Assembly (NCBI RefSeq): GCF_000718095.1
Contig: NZ_JOEI01000029.1
Location: forward strand, 62,001-126,000
Reading direction: 5' to 3'
Length of the DNA: 64,000 nt
Source of the DNA: Streptomyces scopuliridis RB72
GTDB taxonomy: Bacteria > Actinomycetota > Actinomycetes > Streptomycetales > Streptomycetaceae
A program made the translations under genes and the position numbers. Positions 1 through 8,533 of this stretch are shown in pieces. The notes below the pieces were generated by a model. That model saw nothing but the letters and a program-made list of their open reading frames with translations. It was not told where the DNA came from and did no database searches. The stretch's first letter is position 1. Each line of letters begins with the position of its first letter.

Positions 1-1034
1 TTGAGGTCGTCGTAGCCCATGCTGTTGCCGGGGCCGGGCTGGAAATGGGCGTAGTCGCCCAGATGGCCGTTGCCGAGCACGGTGGTGTAGCCCTGGTGGG
101 GGCCGCCGCGGTCGAGGGCGACGCGCAGCTCGTTCATCCGCTCGAAGTTCCAGGCGACCGAGCCGTCGGTGCCGTAGATCTCGAAGCCGATGCCGCACTG
201 CGGGCCGACGATCACGCGGGACGCCTCCAGGGTGCCGACGGCACCGCCCTGGAAGCGGACCAGTGCGGCGCTGTAGTCGTCGTTCTCCACGGCCGCCATC
301 TCGCCGTCCTCGATCACCGCGAAGTGCGTGCCCGAGCCCATGGGCAGGACCGGACGCTCGGTGTAGACGGTGCTGGTGAGCGCGGAGACCTCGTCGATCG
401 GGGCCACGACGTAGCTGACCAGGTCCACCACGTGACTCAGCAGGTCGCCCAGCGCGCCGTGCCCGGCCAGGTCCCGCTTGAAGCGCCAGGACAGGGCGCC
501 CTTGGGCTCGGAGGCGTAGCCGGAGAAGAAGGTGGCGCGCACGTTGGTGATGCGGCCCAGCCTCCCCTCGGCGATCAGCTGCCGGGCCCGCTCGACGGCG
601 GGGGCGTGCCGGTAGTTGTAGCCGATGGAGGTGACGACTCCCGCCGCGCGGGCCGCGGCGGCGACCTCGGCGGTCTCCTCGGCACCGCGCCCGACGGGCT
701 TCTCGATCCAGAACGGCTTGCCGGCCTTGGCGGCGGCGATGCCGATCTCGTGGTGGAGGAGGTTGGGCGCGCAGATCGAGACGACCTCGACGTCCGGGTC
801 GTCGAGGACGGCGCGGTAGTCGGTGCCGGCCTTCGCGTAGCCGAGGACGTCACGAGCATAGGCCGCGCGGTCCTCGGCCGTGTCGGCGGCGTGCACGAGG
901 CGGGGTCTGATGCCCAGCTCGGGGTAGACGGACGGCAGGGCCTGATAGGCGCGGCTGTGGAGCTTGCCCATCCAGCCGACGCTGATCAGTCCGACGCCGA
1001 TCTCGCGTGCGGCGCCCGGAGTGGTGGTGGTCAT
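1..1034 (-). CDS. Gfo/Idh/MocA-family NAD(P)-dependent oxidoreductase (3' end outside window)
   Basis: The first ~344 residues are visible; the stop lies left of the window. The N-terminus has a Rossmann-type stretch (IGVGLISVGWMGKLHSRAY), followed by the family lysine motif EKPVG and the GYNYRHAPA segment, as in myo-inositol 2-dehydrogenase and related sugar/cyclitol dehydrogenases. The family oxidises a hydroxyl of a sugar or inositol with NAD(P). The ATG overlaps the stop of the upstream aldolase gene by 4 nt (ATGA), so it is the last visible gene of the iolD operon. An inositol-type substrate is inferred from that context only. Confidence 0.9.
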   Translation of the reverse strand, partial: MTTTTPGAAREIGVGLISVGWMGKLHSRAYQALPSVYPELGIRPRLVHAADTAEDRAAYARDVLGYAKAGTDYRAVLDDPDVEVVSICAPNLLHHEIGIAAAKAGKPFWIEKPVGRGAEETAEVAAAARAAGVVTSIGYNYRHAPAVERARQLIAEGRLGRITNVRATFFSGYASEPKGALSWRFKRDLAGHGALGDLLSHVVDLVSYVVAPIDEVSALTSTVYTERPVLPMGSGTHFAVIEDGEMAAVENDDYSAALVRFQGGAVGTLEASRVIVGPQCGIGFEIYGTDGSVAWNFERMNELRVALDRGGPHQGYTTVLGNGHLGDYAHFQPGPGNSMGYDDL

Positions 1035-1831
1035 GATCGTGTCTCCTGGGAATCCTGGGGCTGGGGCCTGGCCTGGCCGAGCGCTGCGGACAGGGCTGCC
1101 GCGAGCAGGGTCGAGTCGGAGCCGATGGCGATGAACGTCCAGCCCTCGGTCCGTTTGGCGGCCGCGGCCGCACCGTCGGGGACGAGAAGTCCGCACGCCT
1201 TGCCGTGCATGGCAGCGGCCTCGCGGACGCGAGCCAGAGCTTCTTGATAGACCGGCGCGGTGAACTCGCCGGGCACGCCGAGGTCGTGACTGAGGTCGCG
1301 GGGGCCGACGAACAGCACGTCGACGCCGTCCAGCGCCGCGATCGCCTCGACCTCCGCCAGGGCGCTCGCCGACTCGATCTGGACCACGCCGAGGATCTCG
1401 CCCTCCCGGTCCAGGGCCGCGGGGTCGAGCCCGAAGCGGCACGCCCGGTTGTAGGTGGCCACGCCCCGGTCCCCCGCCGGCGGGTATCTCAAGTGCCGTA
1501 GCGCCTCCCGGACTTCGGCCGCCGTGTCGAGTCGCGGCAGCATGATCCCGGCGGCGCCCAGGTCGAGGACGCGGCCGATGCGGATGCGAGCCGCGGACTC
1601 CACACGGACGACGGTCGGGACGCCGTAGGCCGCCGCGATCGGGACGGTCGTACGGGCCTGCTCCTCTCCCCCCGCGCCGTGTTCGAGGTCGAGCAGCAGC
1701 CAGTCGGTCCCGGCGGCGGCGCACACCTCGGCCGTGACCGCGGAAGCGGTGCCCACGAAGGTACCCAGGGTGACCTCGCCGGCCGCGAGTCTGGCGCGGA
1801 GGCGGCCGTGGTCCAGGGGTGAGCGGTTCAT
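1031..1831 (-). CDS. HpcH/HpaI-family class II aldolase
   Basis: The 266-aa product matches the HpcH/HpaI (2,4-dihydroxyhept-2-enedioate aldolase / citrate lyase beta) family: LLLDLEHG near residue 45, the VRV strand, GAAGIMLPRLDT, the QIES motif near residue 148 and DVLFVGPRDLSHDLG near residue 170. These enzymes split or form C-C bonds in 2-oxo-3-deoxy acids using a divalent metal held by Glu and Asp. It overlaps iolD upstream and the oxidoreductase downstream by ATGA, so the three are translationally coupled. It may do the aldol cleavage step of this pathway in place of IolJ; that is inference. Confidence 0.88.
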   Translation of the reverse strand: MNRSPLDHGRLRARLAAGEVTLGTFVGTASAVTAEVCAAAGTDWLLLDLEHGAGGEEQARTTVPIAAAYGVPTVVRVESAARIRIGRVLDLGAAGIMLPRLDTAAEVREALRHLRYPPAGDRGVATYNRACRFGLDPAALDREGEILGVVQIESASALAEVEAIAALDGVDVLFVGPRDLSHDLGVPGEFTAPVYQEALARVREAAAMHGKACGLLVPDGAAAAAKRTEGWTFIAIGSDSTLLAAALSAALGQARPQPQDSQETRS

Positions 1832-3792
1832 CCGTACCACCTCTGGGACGCCAGACCCTCTTCGTACGCACGGCGCAACTGCGTGACCGTTTCCCGCTCG
1901 GAGACTTCGGCCGGGGCCACGTCCCACCACACGCCGGCGCCCGGAAGGTCGGCGTGCGGGATCACGGGGACGACCAGAACGACCGGGCCGTCGTGGTCGC
2001 GGGTCTCGGCCAGCGCGGTACGTACCTCTTCGGCGGTGGTGGCGCGGATCGCGCGGGCCCCGAGGCCCGCCGCGGTCTGGACGAGGTCGACCTGGAGGTA
2101 GTCGCCCTCCAGACGGGCGGGCTTGCCGGAGCCGATCTCCAGGCCGCCGTCGCGGTAGCGGAACTCGTTGCCGAACTCCCGTCCGCTGCGCACCATCTGG
2201 AGCCGGTGGATGACCTGATAGCCGTGGTTCTCCGGGATCACGATCGTGACCGGGAGCCTCTCCTGAGCGGCCGTCACCAGCTCGGTCGGCGCCATGAGGA
2301 AGGTTCCGTCGCCCAGCAGGGACACCACCCGCTTCGACCGGTCCGGCTCGGCGAAGCGGACACCGATCGCGGCGGGCAGTTCGTAGCCCATGCAGGAAAA
2401 ACCGAACTCCAGGTGGGCGAAGCGGCCTTCGGTGGCGTCCCACACCTTCTGCAGGTCGCCGGGCGGACCGCCGGCGGCGGCGATGATCGTGTCGCCGGAC
2501 CGCGCGTGCTCCTGGAGCAGGCCGATCAACTGGCCCTGGGTGAGGAGCGCGTCGGTGTCGCGTACGACATCGGAGTCGTCGGGCAGCGACGTGAAGTCGA
2601 AGGGGGTGTCCGAGTCGAGTGCGGCGGCACGCTGCTCCCGCCAATGCTCGTCCAGGGCGCGCGCTCTCTCCCTCCAGTCCGCCGGGGTGGCGGTGCCGTT
2701 CGCCCGTACGGCGTCCGTCAGCGCGGCCAGGGCCCGTCTGGCGTCGGCCACGATGCCGGTCGCCCCCAAGCGGCCCGCGTCGTGCACGTTGACGTTCACG
2801 CTCGCGAAGCGCACGTCCGGGTTCTGGAAGAGGGAGTGCGAGGCGGTGGCGAAGTCCGTCAGACGCGAGCCCACGGTGAGCACGAAGTCGGCTTCCCGCG
2901 CGAGGACGTTGACCGCCGGAGTGCCCTCAAGGCCGATGCCGCCGAGCTGCCACCAGGCGCGGCGCTGGACCGCGCCCTTGCCCGCGAACGTCTCCGCGAC
3001 GGGGATGCCCGCCGCGTCGGCGAGGGCCTCCAACTCCTCGGTGGCGCCGGAGTACACAACGCCACCACCGGCGATGATCAGTGGCTTCTCCGCCTCGGCG
3101 AGCATCCGCGCCACCGTCGCGACCTCGTCGCCGTCCGGCGCCGGACGGCGTATCGGCCAGTCGCGCTCGGCGAAGAACTCCGCCGGGTAGTCGTACGCGT
3201 GGGACTGGATGTCCTGCGGGAGGGAGACGACGACCGCGCCGGTGTCGACGTCGGTGAGGGCCCGCATCGCCGCGGGCAGCGCGGTGAGCAGCTGCTCGGG
3301 CCGGGTGATGCGGTCGAAGAAGCGGGAGACGGGCCGGAAGGCGTCGTTCACCGAGGCATCGGCCTCCACGGGGTGCTGCAACTGCTGGAGTACGGGCCCC
3401 TGGTGACGGGTCGCGTACGTGTCGCCCGGCAACAGCAGAACAGGCAGCCGGTTGACGGTGGCGAGGCCCGCGCCGGTCACCATGTTCAGGGCGCCCGGGC
3501 CGATGGAAGCGGTCACGGCGAGGGTGGCGTGCCGCTTGGTCGCCTTGGCGTAGGCCGTCGCGATATGGACGAGCGCCTGCTCGTTGCGCCCCTGGACGAA
3601 GGGGAGTTGGTCGCTGAGCTGGTCGAGCGCCTGGCCGAGCCCGGCCACGTTGCCGTGGCCGAAGATGCCCAGCGCGGCCGGTACGAGGCGGCGGCGGTGG
3701 CCGTCGGCCACGGAGTACTGCCGGGAGAGGTACGTGACGACGGCCTGGGCGACGGTGAGGCGCACCGTGCGCCGCTGCGTCCGGTCAGTCAT
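1828..3792 (-). CDS. iolD: 3D-(3,5/4)-trihydroxycyclohexane-1,2-dione acylhydrolase, ThDP-dependent (IolD)
   Basis: The 654-aa protein has the three-domain layout of acetolactate-synthase-like ThDP enzymes: an N-terminal pyrimidine-binding domain (VTASIGPGALNMVTGAGLA), a central domain (PLIIAGGGVVYSGA) and a C-terminal PP-binding domain with GDGTFLMAPTELVTA near residue 490. The alignable IolD segments FGHGNVAGLGQAL and ATRHQGPVLQQL are present. IolD hydrolytically opens the cyclohexanedione ring in inositol catabolism. The length is normal for the family. The ATG at 3792 fits the family N-terminus. The gene follows the aldehyde dehydrogenase gene by 42 nt and overlaps the aldolase gene by 4 nt. 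Confidence 0.93.
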   Translation of the reverse strand: MTDRTQRRTVRLTVAQAVVTYLSRQYSVADGHRRRLVPAALGIFGHGNVAGLGQALDQLSDQLPFVQGRNEQALVHIATAYAKATKRHATLAVTASIGPGALNMVTGAGLATVNRLPVLLLPGDTYATRHQGPVLQQLQHPVEADASVNDAFRPVSRFFDRITRPEQLLTALPAAMRALTDVDTGAVVVSLPQDIQSHAYDYPAEFFAERDWPIRRPAPDGDEVATVARMLAEAEKPLIIAGGGVVYSGATEELEALADAAGIPVAETFAGKGAVQRRAWWQLGGIGLEGTPAVNVLAREADFVLTVGSRLTDFATASHSLFQNPDVRFASVNVNVHDAGRLGATGIVADARRALAALTDAVRANGTATPADWRERARALDEHWREQRAAALDSDTPFDFTSLPDDSDVVRDTDALLTQGQLIGLLQEHARSGDTIIAAAGGPPGDLQKVWDATEGRFAHLEFGFSCMGYELPAAIGVRFAEPDRSKRVVSLLGDGTFLMAPTELVTAAQERLPVTIVIPENHGYQVIHRLQMVRSGREFGNEFRYRDGGLEIGSGKPARLEGDYLQVDLVQTAAGLGARAIRATTAEEVRTALAETRDHDGPVVLVVPVIPHADLPGAGVWWDVAPAEVSERETVTQLRRAYEEGLASQRWYG

Positions 3793-3834
3793 GAGTCGGC
3801 TCCTGATCGGGGGTGTGTACGAGGGGCGGCCTGG

Positions 3835-5277
3835 TCACCCGGGGCGGCCGTGCAGGACGATGGTCTTGACCTCGGTCATCTCACTGACCGCGGCGCGCGG
3901 GCCTTCCTTGCCGTAACCGCTGCCCTTCAGACCGCCGTACGGCATCAGGTCGGCACGCCACAACGGCGTCCAGTTGATGTGGACGGAACCGGCGTCGATC
4001 TCCCTGATGGCCCGGACCGCGCCGGTCACGTCGGAGGTGAAGATTCCCGCGCCGAGGCCGTAGGCGGTCCCGTTGGCCTGGGCGATGGCGGACTCCCAGT
4101 CCCCCGCCGAGCTGACGGCGACGGCGGGCCCGAACAACTCCTGCTGGCTGAAGGGGGAGTTGGGGTCGACATCGGCCACGACAGCCGGGGTCACGACGGT
4201 CCCGTCGCGCTCGCCGCCGGTCAGGACGCGTGCGCCGTCCGTCCCGGCCCGCGCGATGGCCCGCTCCACCCGTTCCGCCTCGGCGGTCGTGATCAGGGAG
4301 CCCATGGTCGTCTCGGGGGACGACGGGTCCCCGGTCCGGATGGCCTCGACCTTGGGGACGAGGGCGTCGAGGAAGTCCGCGGTGACCGTGGGGTGCGTGA
4401 TCACTCGCTGGACGGAGATGCACACCTGCCCGGCGTTGACGTAGCCGCCCAACGCGACGGCGCTCGCGGCCAGTTCGAGATCGGCGTCGGGCAGCACGAC
4501 GACCGGGCAGGAAGCGCCCAGTTCGAGGGAGAGCTTCTTCACCCCGGCGACCCGCGCGATGTGCTCGCCGGTCGCCGTGGAGCCGGTGAAGGAGATCTTC
4601 CGTACGCGGGGGTCGGTCACGAGGGCGTCCCCCAGCACCCCGCCGGAGCCGACGAGCACCGACAGCACGCCTTCGGGAAGCCCTGCGTCCACGAAACACT
4701 CGGCGAGCTCCAGCGCGGTCAGCGGTGTCGAGGTGGCCGGCTTGAGGACGACGGCGTTGCCCGCCGCGAGCGCGGGCGCCAGTTTGTGCAGCACGAGCAG
4801 TGCGGGGTAGTTGAACGGCGTGATGGCCACCACGACACCGCACGGCTGGCGCAGCGTGAAGCCCACCTTGTCCAGGCCGGTGCCGCGGTTGGCGTCCAAC
4901 GGCAGTGTCTCACCGTAGAGTTGGGTGCCCTCGAAGGCCGCGAGTCGGATCAGGTCGCCCGATCGCACCGCCTCGCCGGTGGCCTCGGTGATGGTCTTGC
5001 CCGACTCCGAGCTGATGGTCCGCGCGATCTTGGCGGCTCGCTGGTCGGCTAGCTCCGCCGCACGCAGCAGGATCGTCATCCGCTCGTGAGCGGGTGTACG
5101 CCGCCATACCGCGGCACCCCGCTCCGCCGCCGCCAGGGCCACCTCGACGTCCTCGGGGCCGGCCACCGCCACGGTACCGACGGTCGAGCCGTCAAAGGGT
5201 GACGTCACGTCCCGGGTCCGTCCCGACCCCGCCGAGGCTTGCCATCGGCTTCCGATGAGCAGTTCCACAGGCGCCAT
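3835..5277 (-). CDS. NAD(P)-dependent aldehyde dehydrogenase
   Basis: This 480-aa ALDH-superfamily enzyme has the ITPFNYP segment, KPATSTPLTALELAE, a SFTGSTATGE cofactor loop, the general-base Glu in LSLELGASC (about residue 250) and the catalytic Cys in GQVCISVQR (about residue 283). It oxidises an aldehyde to the acid; the substrate cannot be read from sequence. It is the first gene of the inositol-type operon, where a semialdehyde oxidation step (IolA-like role) would be expected, though it resembles general ALDHs more than the CoA-acylating IolA/MmsA type. A GGGAGAAGG ribosome site precedes the ATG. Confidence 0.9.
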   Translation of the reverse strand: MAPVELLIGSRWQASAGSGRTRDVTSPFDGSTVGTVAVAGPEDVEVALAAAERGAAVWRRTPAHERMTILLRAAELADQRAAKIARTISSESGKTITEATGEAVRSGDLIRLAAFEGTQLYGETLPLDANRGTGLDKVGFTLRQPCGVVVAITPFNYPALLVLHKLAPALAAGNAVVLKPATSTPLTALELAECFVDAGLPEGVLSVLVGSGGVLGDALVTDPRVRKISFTGSTATGEHIARVAGVKKLSLELGASCPVVVLPDADLELAASAVALGGYVNAGQVCISVQRVITHPTVTADFLDALVPKVEAIRTGDPSSPETTMGSLITTAEAERVERAIARAGTDGARVLTGGERDGTVVTPAVVADVDPNSPFSQQELFGPAVAVSSAGDWESAIAQANGTAYGLGAGIFTSDVTGAVRAIREIDAGSVHINWTPLWRADLMPYGGLKGSGYGKEGPRAAVSEMTEVKTIVLHGRPG

Positions 5278-5571
5278 TGCCTTCTCCCTTCAGAAACCGT
5301 CACGGCTGGTCCGCGGCTCTCCGAAGAGCTCACGAAAGACCTCTCACAAGGTCGAGGAAGTGCTGATCAGCCGACGGCCAGGCCATTTACATGGGCGCAA
5401 CGGTAGGTGGGCCGGAGGTCATTACTGAAGAGGCGGAATCCATCATTATCACGTCATTGGATGCATCTTTTTTCCATCATCCGTCGGCGAAGTCGTCCCG
5501 CGAACCAGCTCATCGTCGCGGCCCACTCGGCCCTGCTGCGGCCTGAGCGACGGCCCTTGCGAACCTTGGGC
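5278..5571. other. Intergenic region between the catabolic operon and the merR gene
   Basis: About 300 bp divide the minus-strand aldehyde dehydrogenase gene from the MerR operator. The aldehyde dehydrogenase ribosome site lies next to its ATG. The middle part (5440-5475) is unusually AT-rich for this genome and probably carries the operon promoter on the minus strand, but no clear -35/-10 pair could be assigned. The reading frame that extends the MerR protein upstream across this stretch does not look like protein. Confidence 0.5.
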
Positions 5572-5603
5572 TTGACCTTCGAGTCAGCTGGAAGGTTTAC
5601 CGT
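5572..5603 (+). promoter_or_regulatory. MerR-type promoter/operator
   Basis: A -35 hexamer TTGACC (5572-5577) is separated by about 19-20 nt from a -10-like element (TTACCG/TACCGT, 5597-5603). Between and overlapping them lies an imperfect 22-bp palindrome (5575-5596) with outer arms ACCTTC and GAAGGT. An over-long spacer filled by a dyad is the hallmark of MerR-family promoters. The -10 sits so close to the ATG at 5611 that the transcript is probably leaderless. Confidence 0.8.
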
Positions 5604-5610
5604 CGATCGC

Positions 5611-6393
5611 ATGACCTCCATGCGGATCTCTCAGCTCGCCGAGCGCAGCGGAGTCCCAGCCACCACCCTGCGCTACTACGAGAGTGCGGGTCTGCTGCCC
5701 GCGGACCGGACCCCCTCCGGTTACCGGCTGTACGGCGAGGACGCGGTCGAGCGGCTGGCGTTCATCGGCGCGGCCAAGCATCTGGGGTTGCCGCTGGAGG
5801 AGATCGGCGCGCTTCTTCGGGTGTGGGAGGCCGGGGCCTGTAAGGAGGTGAAGGCGGACCTGCGGCCGCGGATCGCCGCCCGTCTGGCCGAGGCCGAGAC
5901 CCGCGCCGCCGAGCTGGCCGCGTTCACCGCCTCACTCCACGGCGCTCTGGCGCACCTGGACGCGCTGCCCGACCGTACCGGCCGCTGCGACCCCGAGTGC
6001 GGCTTCCTCTCCCCGGCGCCGTCTGCCGGTGGCGGGCAACTGGTGGACGTGGTGCTCGCGCCCAGCCGCCGGGCCGCCGAAGAAGAAGGGGCGGAGCGGT
6101 GGCACACGGCATCCGCGGCCTGCTCGCTGACCGGCGTGGGCCTGCACGAACGAACCGTCCAGTGGCGCGAGGCGGTCGACGGCGCGACGCGGGCCCCGGT
6201 GCCCGAGGGGCTGCGGCTGACCCTGCCCGTCGAACGGACCGCGAAGGTGGCCGAGCTGGCCGCCGCCGAGCAGCGGTGCTGCCCGTTCTTCGACTTCCGC
6301 CTCCGCCTCGACGGCTCGTGCCTGCATCTGGAGGTCCGAGCACCCGCCGACGGCGCCGCGCTGCTCGCGGATCTCTTCGGCCCGACCGCCTGA
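5611..6393 (+). CDS. MerR-family transcriptional regulator with Cys-containing C-terminal domain
   Basis: A MerR HTH occupies residues 4-72 (RISQLAERSGVPATTLRYYE ... SGYRLYGEDAVERL). A dimerisation helix follows, then CDPEC near residue 131 and a C-terminal domain with ACSLTG and AEQRCCPFFDF. Cys pairs at these places are typical of metal or thiol sensors of this family, but the inducer is unknown. The first ATG after the operator (5611) fits a leaderless transcript; ATG 5620 is an alternative. The 260-aa length exceeds simple MerR proteins because of the extra C-terminal domain. The YnfA-type gene 67 bp downstream is the likely co-transcribed target. Confidence 0.88.
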   Translation: MTSMRISQLAERSGVPATTLRYYESAGLLPADRTPSGYRLYGEDAVERLAFIGAAKHLGLPLEEIGALLRVWEAGACKEVKADLRPRIAARLAEAETRAAELAAFTASLHGALAHLDALPDRTGRCDPECGFLSPAPSAGGGQLVDVVLAPSRRAAEEEGAERWHTASAACSLTGVGLHERTVQWREAVDGATRAPVPEGLRLTLPVERTAKVAELAAAEQRCCPFFDFRLRLDGSCLHLEVRAPADGAALLADLFGPTA

Positions 6394-6407
6394 CTCAGCC
6401 TTTCCCC

Positions 6408-6443
6408 GACCGTCCCGATGACCGTCCCGATGACCGTCCCGAT
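6408..6443. repeat. Three perfect copies of a 12-bp unit
   Basis: The unit GACCGTCCCGAT is repeated head-to-tail at 6408-6419, 6420-6431 and 6432-6443, between the merR stop and the ribosome site of the next gene. It is most likely a slippage product; any role in the leader of the downstream gene is speculative. Confidence 0.8.
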
Positions 6444-6460
6444 CCAGAGAGACCTTTCCC

Positions 6461-6796
6461 GTGCTCGTCGCCCGTTCCCTCGCCCTGTTCGCTGTCGCCG
6501 CCCTGTTCGAGATCGGAGGCGCCTGGCTGGTCTGGCAGGGCATCCGCGAGCACAAGGGCTGGATCTGGGCCGGAGCCGGCGTGATCGCCCTGGGGTTGTA
6601 CGGGGTGGTGGCAACCTTCCAGAGCGACGACAACTTCGGACGGATCCTCGCTGCCTACGGTGGGATCTTCGTCGCGGGGTCGATCGCCTGGGGCATGGTC
6701 GCCGACGGCTACCGCCCCGACCGCTTCGATGTCATCGGCGCCCTGGTCTGCCTCGCCGGGATGGCGGTCATCATGTACGCCCCGCGTGGACACTGA
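6461..6796 (+). CDS. YnfA/UPF0060-family small membrane protein
   Basis: The 111-aa protein has four predicted membrane helices (about residues 4-24, 31-50, 61-80 and 88-106) and the family motifs [18 protein letters not shown]-type AAYGGIFV and [15 protein letters not shown]. YnfA proteins belong to the drug/metabolite transporter superfamily close to the SMR pumps; the substrate is not established. The context behind a MerR-regulated promoter suggests a stress or metal efflux role. Its start follows a short GAGA element. Confidence 0.85.
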   Translation: MLVARSLALFAVAALFEIGGAWLVWQGIREHKGWIWAGAGVIALGLYGVVATFQSDDNFGRILAAYGGIFVAGSIAWGMVADGYRPDRFDVIGALVCLAGMAVIMYAPRGH

Positions 6797-6889
6797 CCCA
6801 CTGGGCGGCGCCGCGCCCCGCCCCGCTCCATCTTCGCCGGCACACACTCACGGTTCACGGTCACGGGACACCGTTGTCCACCACGGGAT

Positions 6890-7085
6890 CACCGGCTCGG
6901 GTTCCTCGCCATACGGCAGGAGGCCGGTCTCGCGAGCCTGCGCGAGGTGTTCGCGGTGCGCGCCCGGAGCGTGGTGTGGGCGGGGGCCACGGCCGTCGCG
7001 GACCGCGTGCGCAGTGTCGTTTCGGCGATGAAATCGCTGGACCAGACGGGTGAGTTCGTGGCCGCGGGGCTGTCGCAGGCAGGTG
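6890..7085 (+). pseudogene. Possible gene remnant (unrecognised)
   Basis: One forward frame reads as plausible protein (from LGFLAIRQEAGLASL through MKSLDQTGEFVAAGLS) but has no convincing start with a ribosome site, and the open frame runs on without homology into the next gene. The rest of the 310-bp stretch 6797-7106 shows nothing else. I do not recognise the family. It may be the tail of a deleted gene or chance coding-like sequence. Confidence 0.2.
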
Positions 7086-7106
7086 CGGGCTGCCTAAATC
7101 CGGGGT

Positions 7107-7580
7107 GTGATCAAGAACCTCGTGTGGCGCGGCCTGCCCGCGCTCGCCCTCGCAGTCCTGCCCATCCTGGCCGCCGTTCCCGCCGCCGACGCCGCGGACA
7201 GCAGCCGCACCATCCAGAGCACGCAGCCCCGAGAGACCCTGCGCACCGATTCCCGTTTCTACCCGCCCGCCACCCTGCGCAAGAACCAGGCATGGACCTC
7301 CGGCAACGGCCGTACCATCCTGCGCGTCCAGAGCGACGGCAACGTCGTCCTCTACAAGAACAACCGTCCCGCCTGGCAGGCCCCGAACGTCTACCCCAAC
7401 GCCGACCGCCTCGTCATGCAGGAAGACGGCAACCTCGTCATCTACAACAGGGCCAACCAAGCCATCTGGGCCGCCGGAACCTGGCGCAAGGGCCGCTACC
7501 TCGCCGTCCAGGACGACGGCAACGTCGTCGTCTACAACAACTCCAACCAGCCCGTCTGGGCCACCAACACCGGCGACTGA
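7107..7580 (+). CDS. Secreted bulb-type (mannose-binding) lectin domain protein
   Basis: The 157-aa product has an N-terminal signal peptide (about residues 1-30, ending AADAADS) and a single B-lectin domain. All three QxDxNxVxY-type sugar-site motifs are visible: VQSDGNVVLY, MQEDGNLVIY and VQDDGNVVVY. Bulb-lectin domains bind mannose-type glycans outside the cell. The GTG start has no proper ribosome site; an AT-rich CTAAAT element about 10 nt upstream could be a -10, so the message may be leaderless. No obvious partner gene is adjacent. Confidence 0.85.
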   Translation: MIKNLVWRGLPALALAVLPILAAVPAADAADSSRTIQSTQPRETLRTDSRFYPPATLRKNQAWTSGNGRTILRVQSDGNVVLYKNNRPAWQAPNVYPNADRLVMQEDGNLVIYNRANQAIWAAGTWRKGRYLAVQDDGNVVVYNNSNQPVWATNTGD

Positions 7581-7707
7581 CCGACATTCCCGCCCAGGGC
7601 AGGACCCGGACCCGCCGTCCGGGCCCTGCCTATTCCGTTGGCCGCCCCCGCAGTCGGACGGCCGACTTCTCAGGAGTCCGGGCCGGTGGCTCGGTCTCAG
7701 GCCCGGG

Positions 7708-8460
7708 TCACACGGCTGTGCGGCCGCCGTCGACGGGCAGCACCACGCCGTGTACGAAACTCGCCGCGTCACCGGCCAGGTACGCGATCGCCTCGGCGAT
7801 CTCCCTCGGGGTGGCCGGCCGTCCGGCGGGCGCCTGGGATGCGAGGGTGTCGAGGTCCTCTCCCATGCCTGCCGTGCCTTCGGTCTGCGTCGGACCGGGC
7901 TGCACGGCGTTGACCCGTACCCCGCGCGGGCCGTATTCGGCAGCCCAGGCTTTGGTCAGCAGGTTCACGGCCGCCTTGCTCGATCCGTACAGCGCCATTC
8001 CCGGGACACCGAACGCGGCCGCCATGGTGCTGACGTTGACGATCGCCCCGCCTCCCCGCTCGGCCATCGCCGGCGCGAGTTCCGCCACCAGGTAGTAGGG
8101 GGCTTTCACGTTCAGCGCGTAGACGGCGTCGAACTCGCTCTGCGGCGTCTGCTCGGTGGGCCCGAAGGGGTAGATGCCCGCGCCGTTGACCAGGATGTCC
8201 ACCCGGCCACCGCCCAGTTCGACGGCTTGCCGAGCCAGCTGGCGCGCCGAGTCGGCGGCCAGCAGGTCGGCGGCCACGAAATCCGCCGTGCCACCGCGTC
8301 GCCGGATGGCCTCGACGACCGCCCGGCCGCGCCCTCCGTCCCGGCCCGCCACCAGTACGTACGCGCCGCGCTCGGCGAGCGTTTCCGCAGCGGCTGCCCC
8401 GATGCCGCTGGTCGCCCCGGTCACCAGCGCGACTTTCCCTGTCATCGACGCGGTAGTCAC
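7708..8460 (-). CDS. Short-chain dehydrogenase/reductase (SDR)
   Basis: This is a classical SDR of 250 aa: the NAD(P)-binding motif TGATSGIG near residue 14, the NNAG-equivalent VNGAGIY, the catalytic Ser in VNVSTM, YGSSK carrying the Tyr and Lys, and VQPGPTQT. It reduces or oxidises a carbonyl/alcohol; the substrate is unknown. The GTG at 8460 is preferred to an ATG at 8445 because GGGAAGGG lies 7 nt upstream of it. A ferredoxin remnant lies just upstream on the same strand. Confidence 0.88.
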   Translation of the reverse strand: MTTASMTGKVALVTGATSGIGAAAAETLAERGAYVLVAGRDGGRGRAVVEAIRRRGGTADFVAADLLAADSARQLARQAVELGGGRVDILVNGAGIYPFGPTEQTPQSEFDAVYALNVKAPYYLVAELAPAMAERGGGAIVNVSTMAAAFGVPGMALYGSSKAAVNLLTKAWAAEYGPRGVRVNAVQPGPTQTEGTAGMGEDLDTLASQAPAGRPATPREIAEAIAYLAGDAASFVHGVVLPVDGGRTAV

Positions 8461-8533
8461 AGCCGCACCCTTCCCTTCCCGATGCCACGCCGACTGATCC
8501 AAGAGGAACGGCTGAGGCGTGAGCGGTTTGTGA

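Noticed and set aside
1819..5052. A 1077-codon open frame on the plus strand
   Set aside because: It is antisense to iolD and the aldehyde dehydrogenase gene and arises from GC-rich codon bias; it has no family motifs and no ribosome site.
5407..5610. N-terminal extension of the MerR protein
   Set aside because: The frame is open, but the MerR promoter and operator lie inside it and the family N-terminus begins at 5611/5620.
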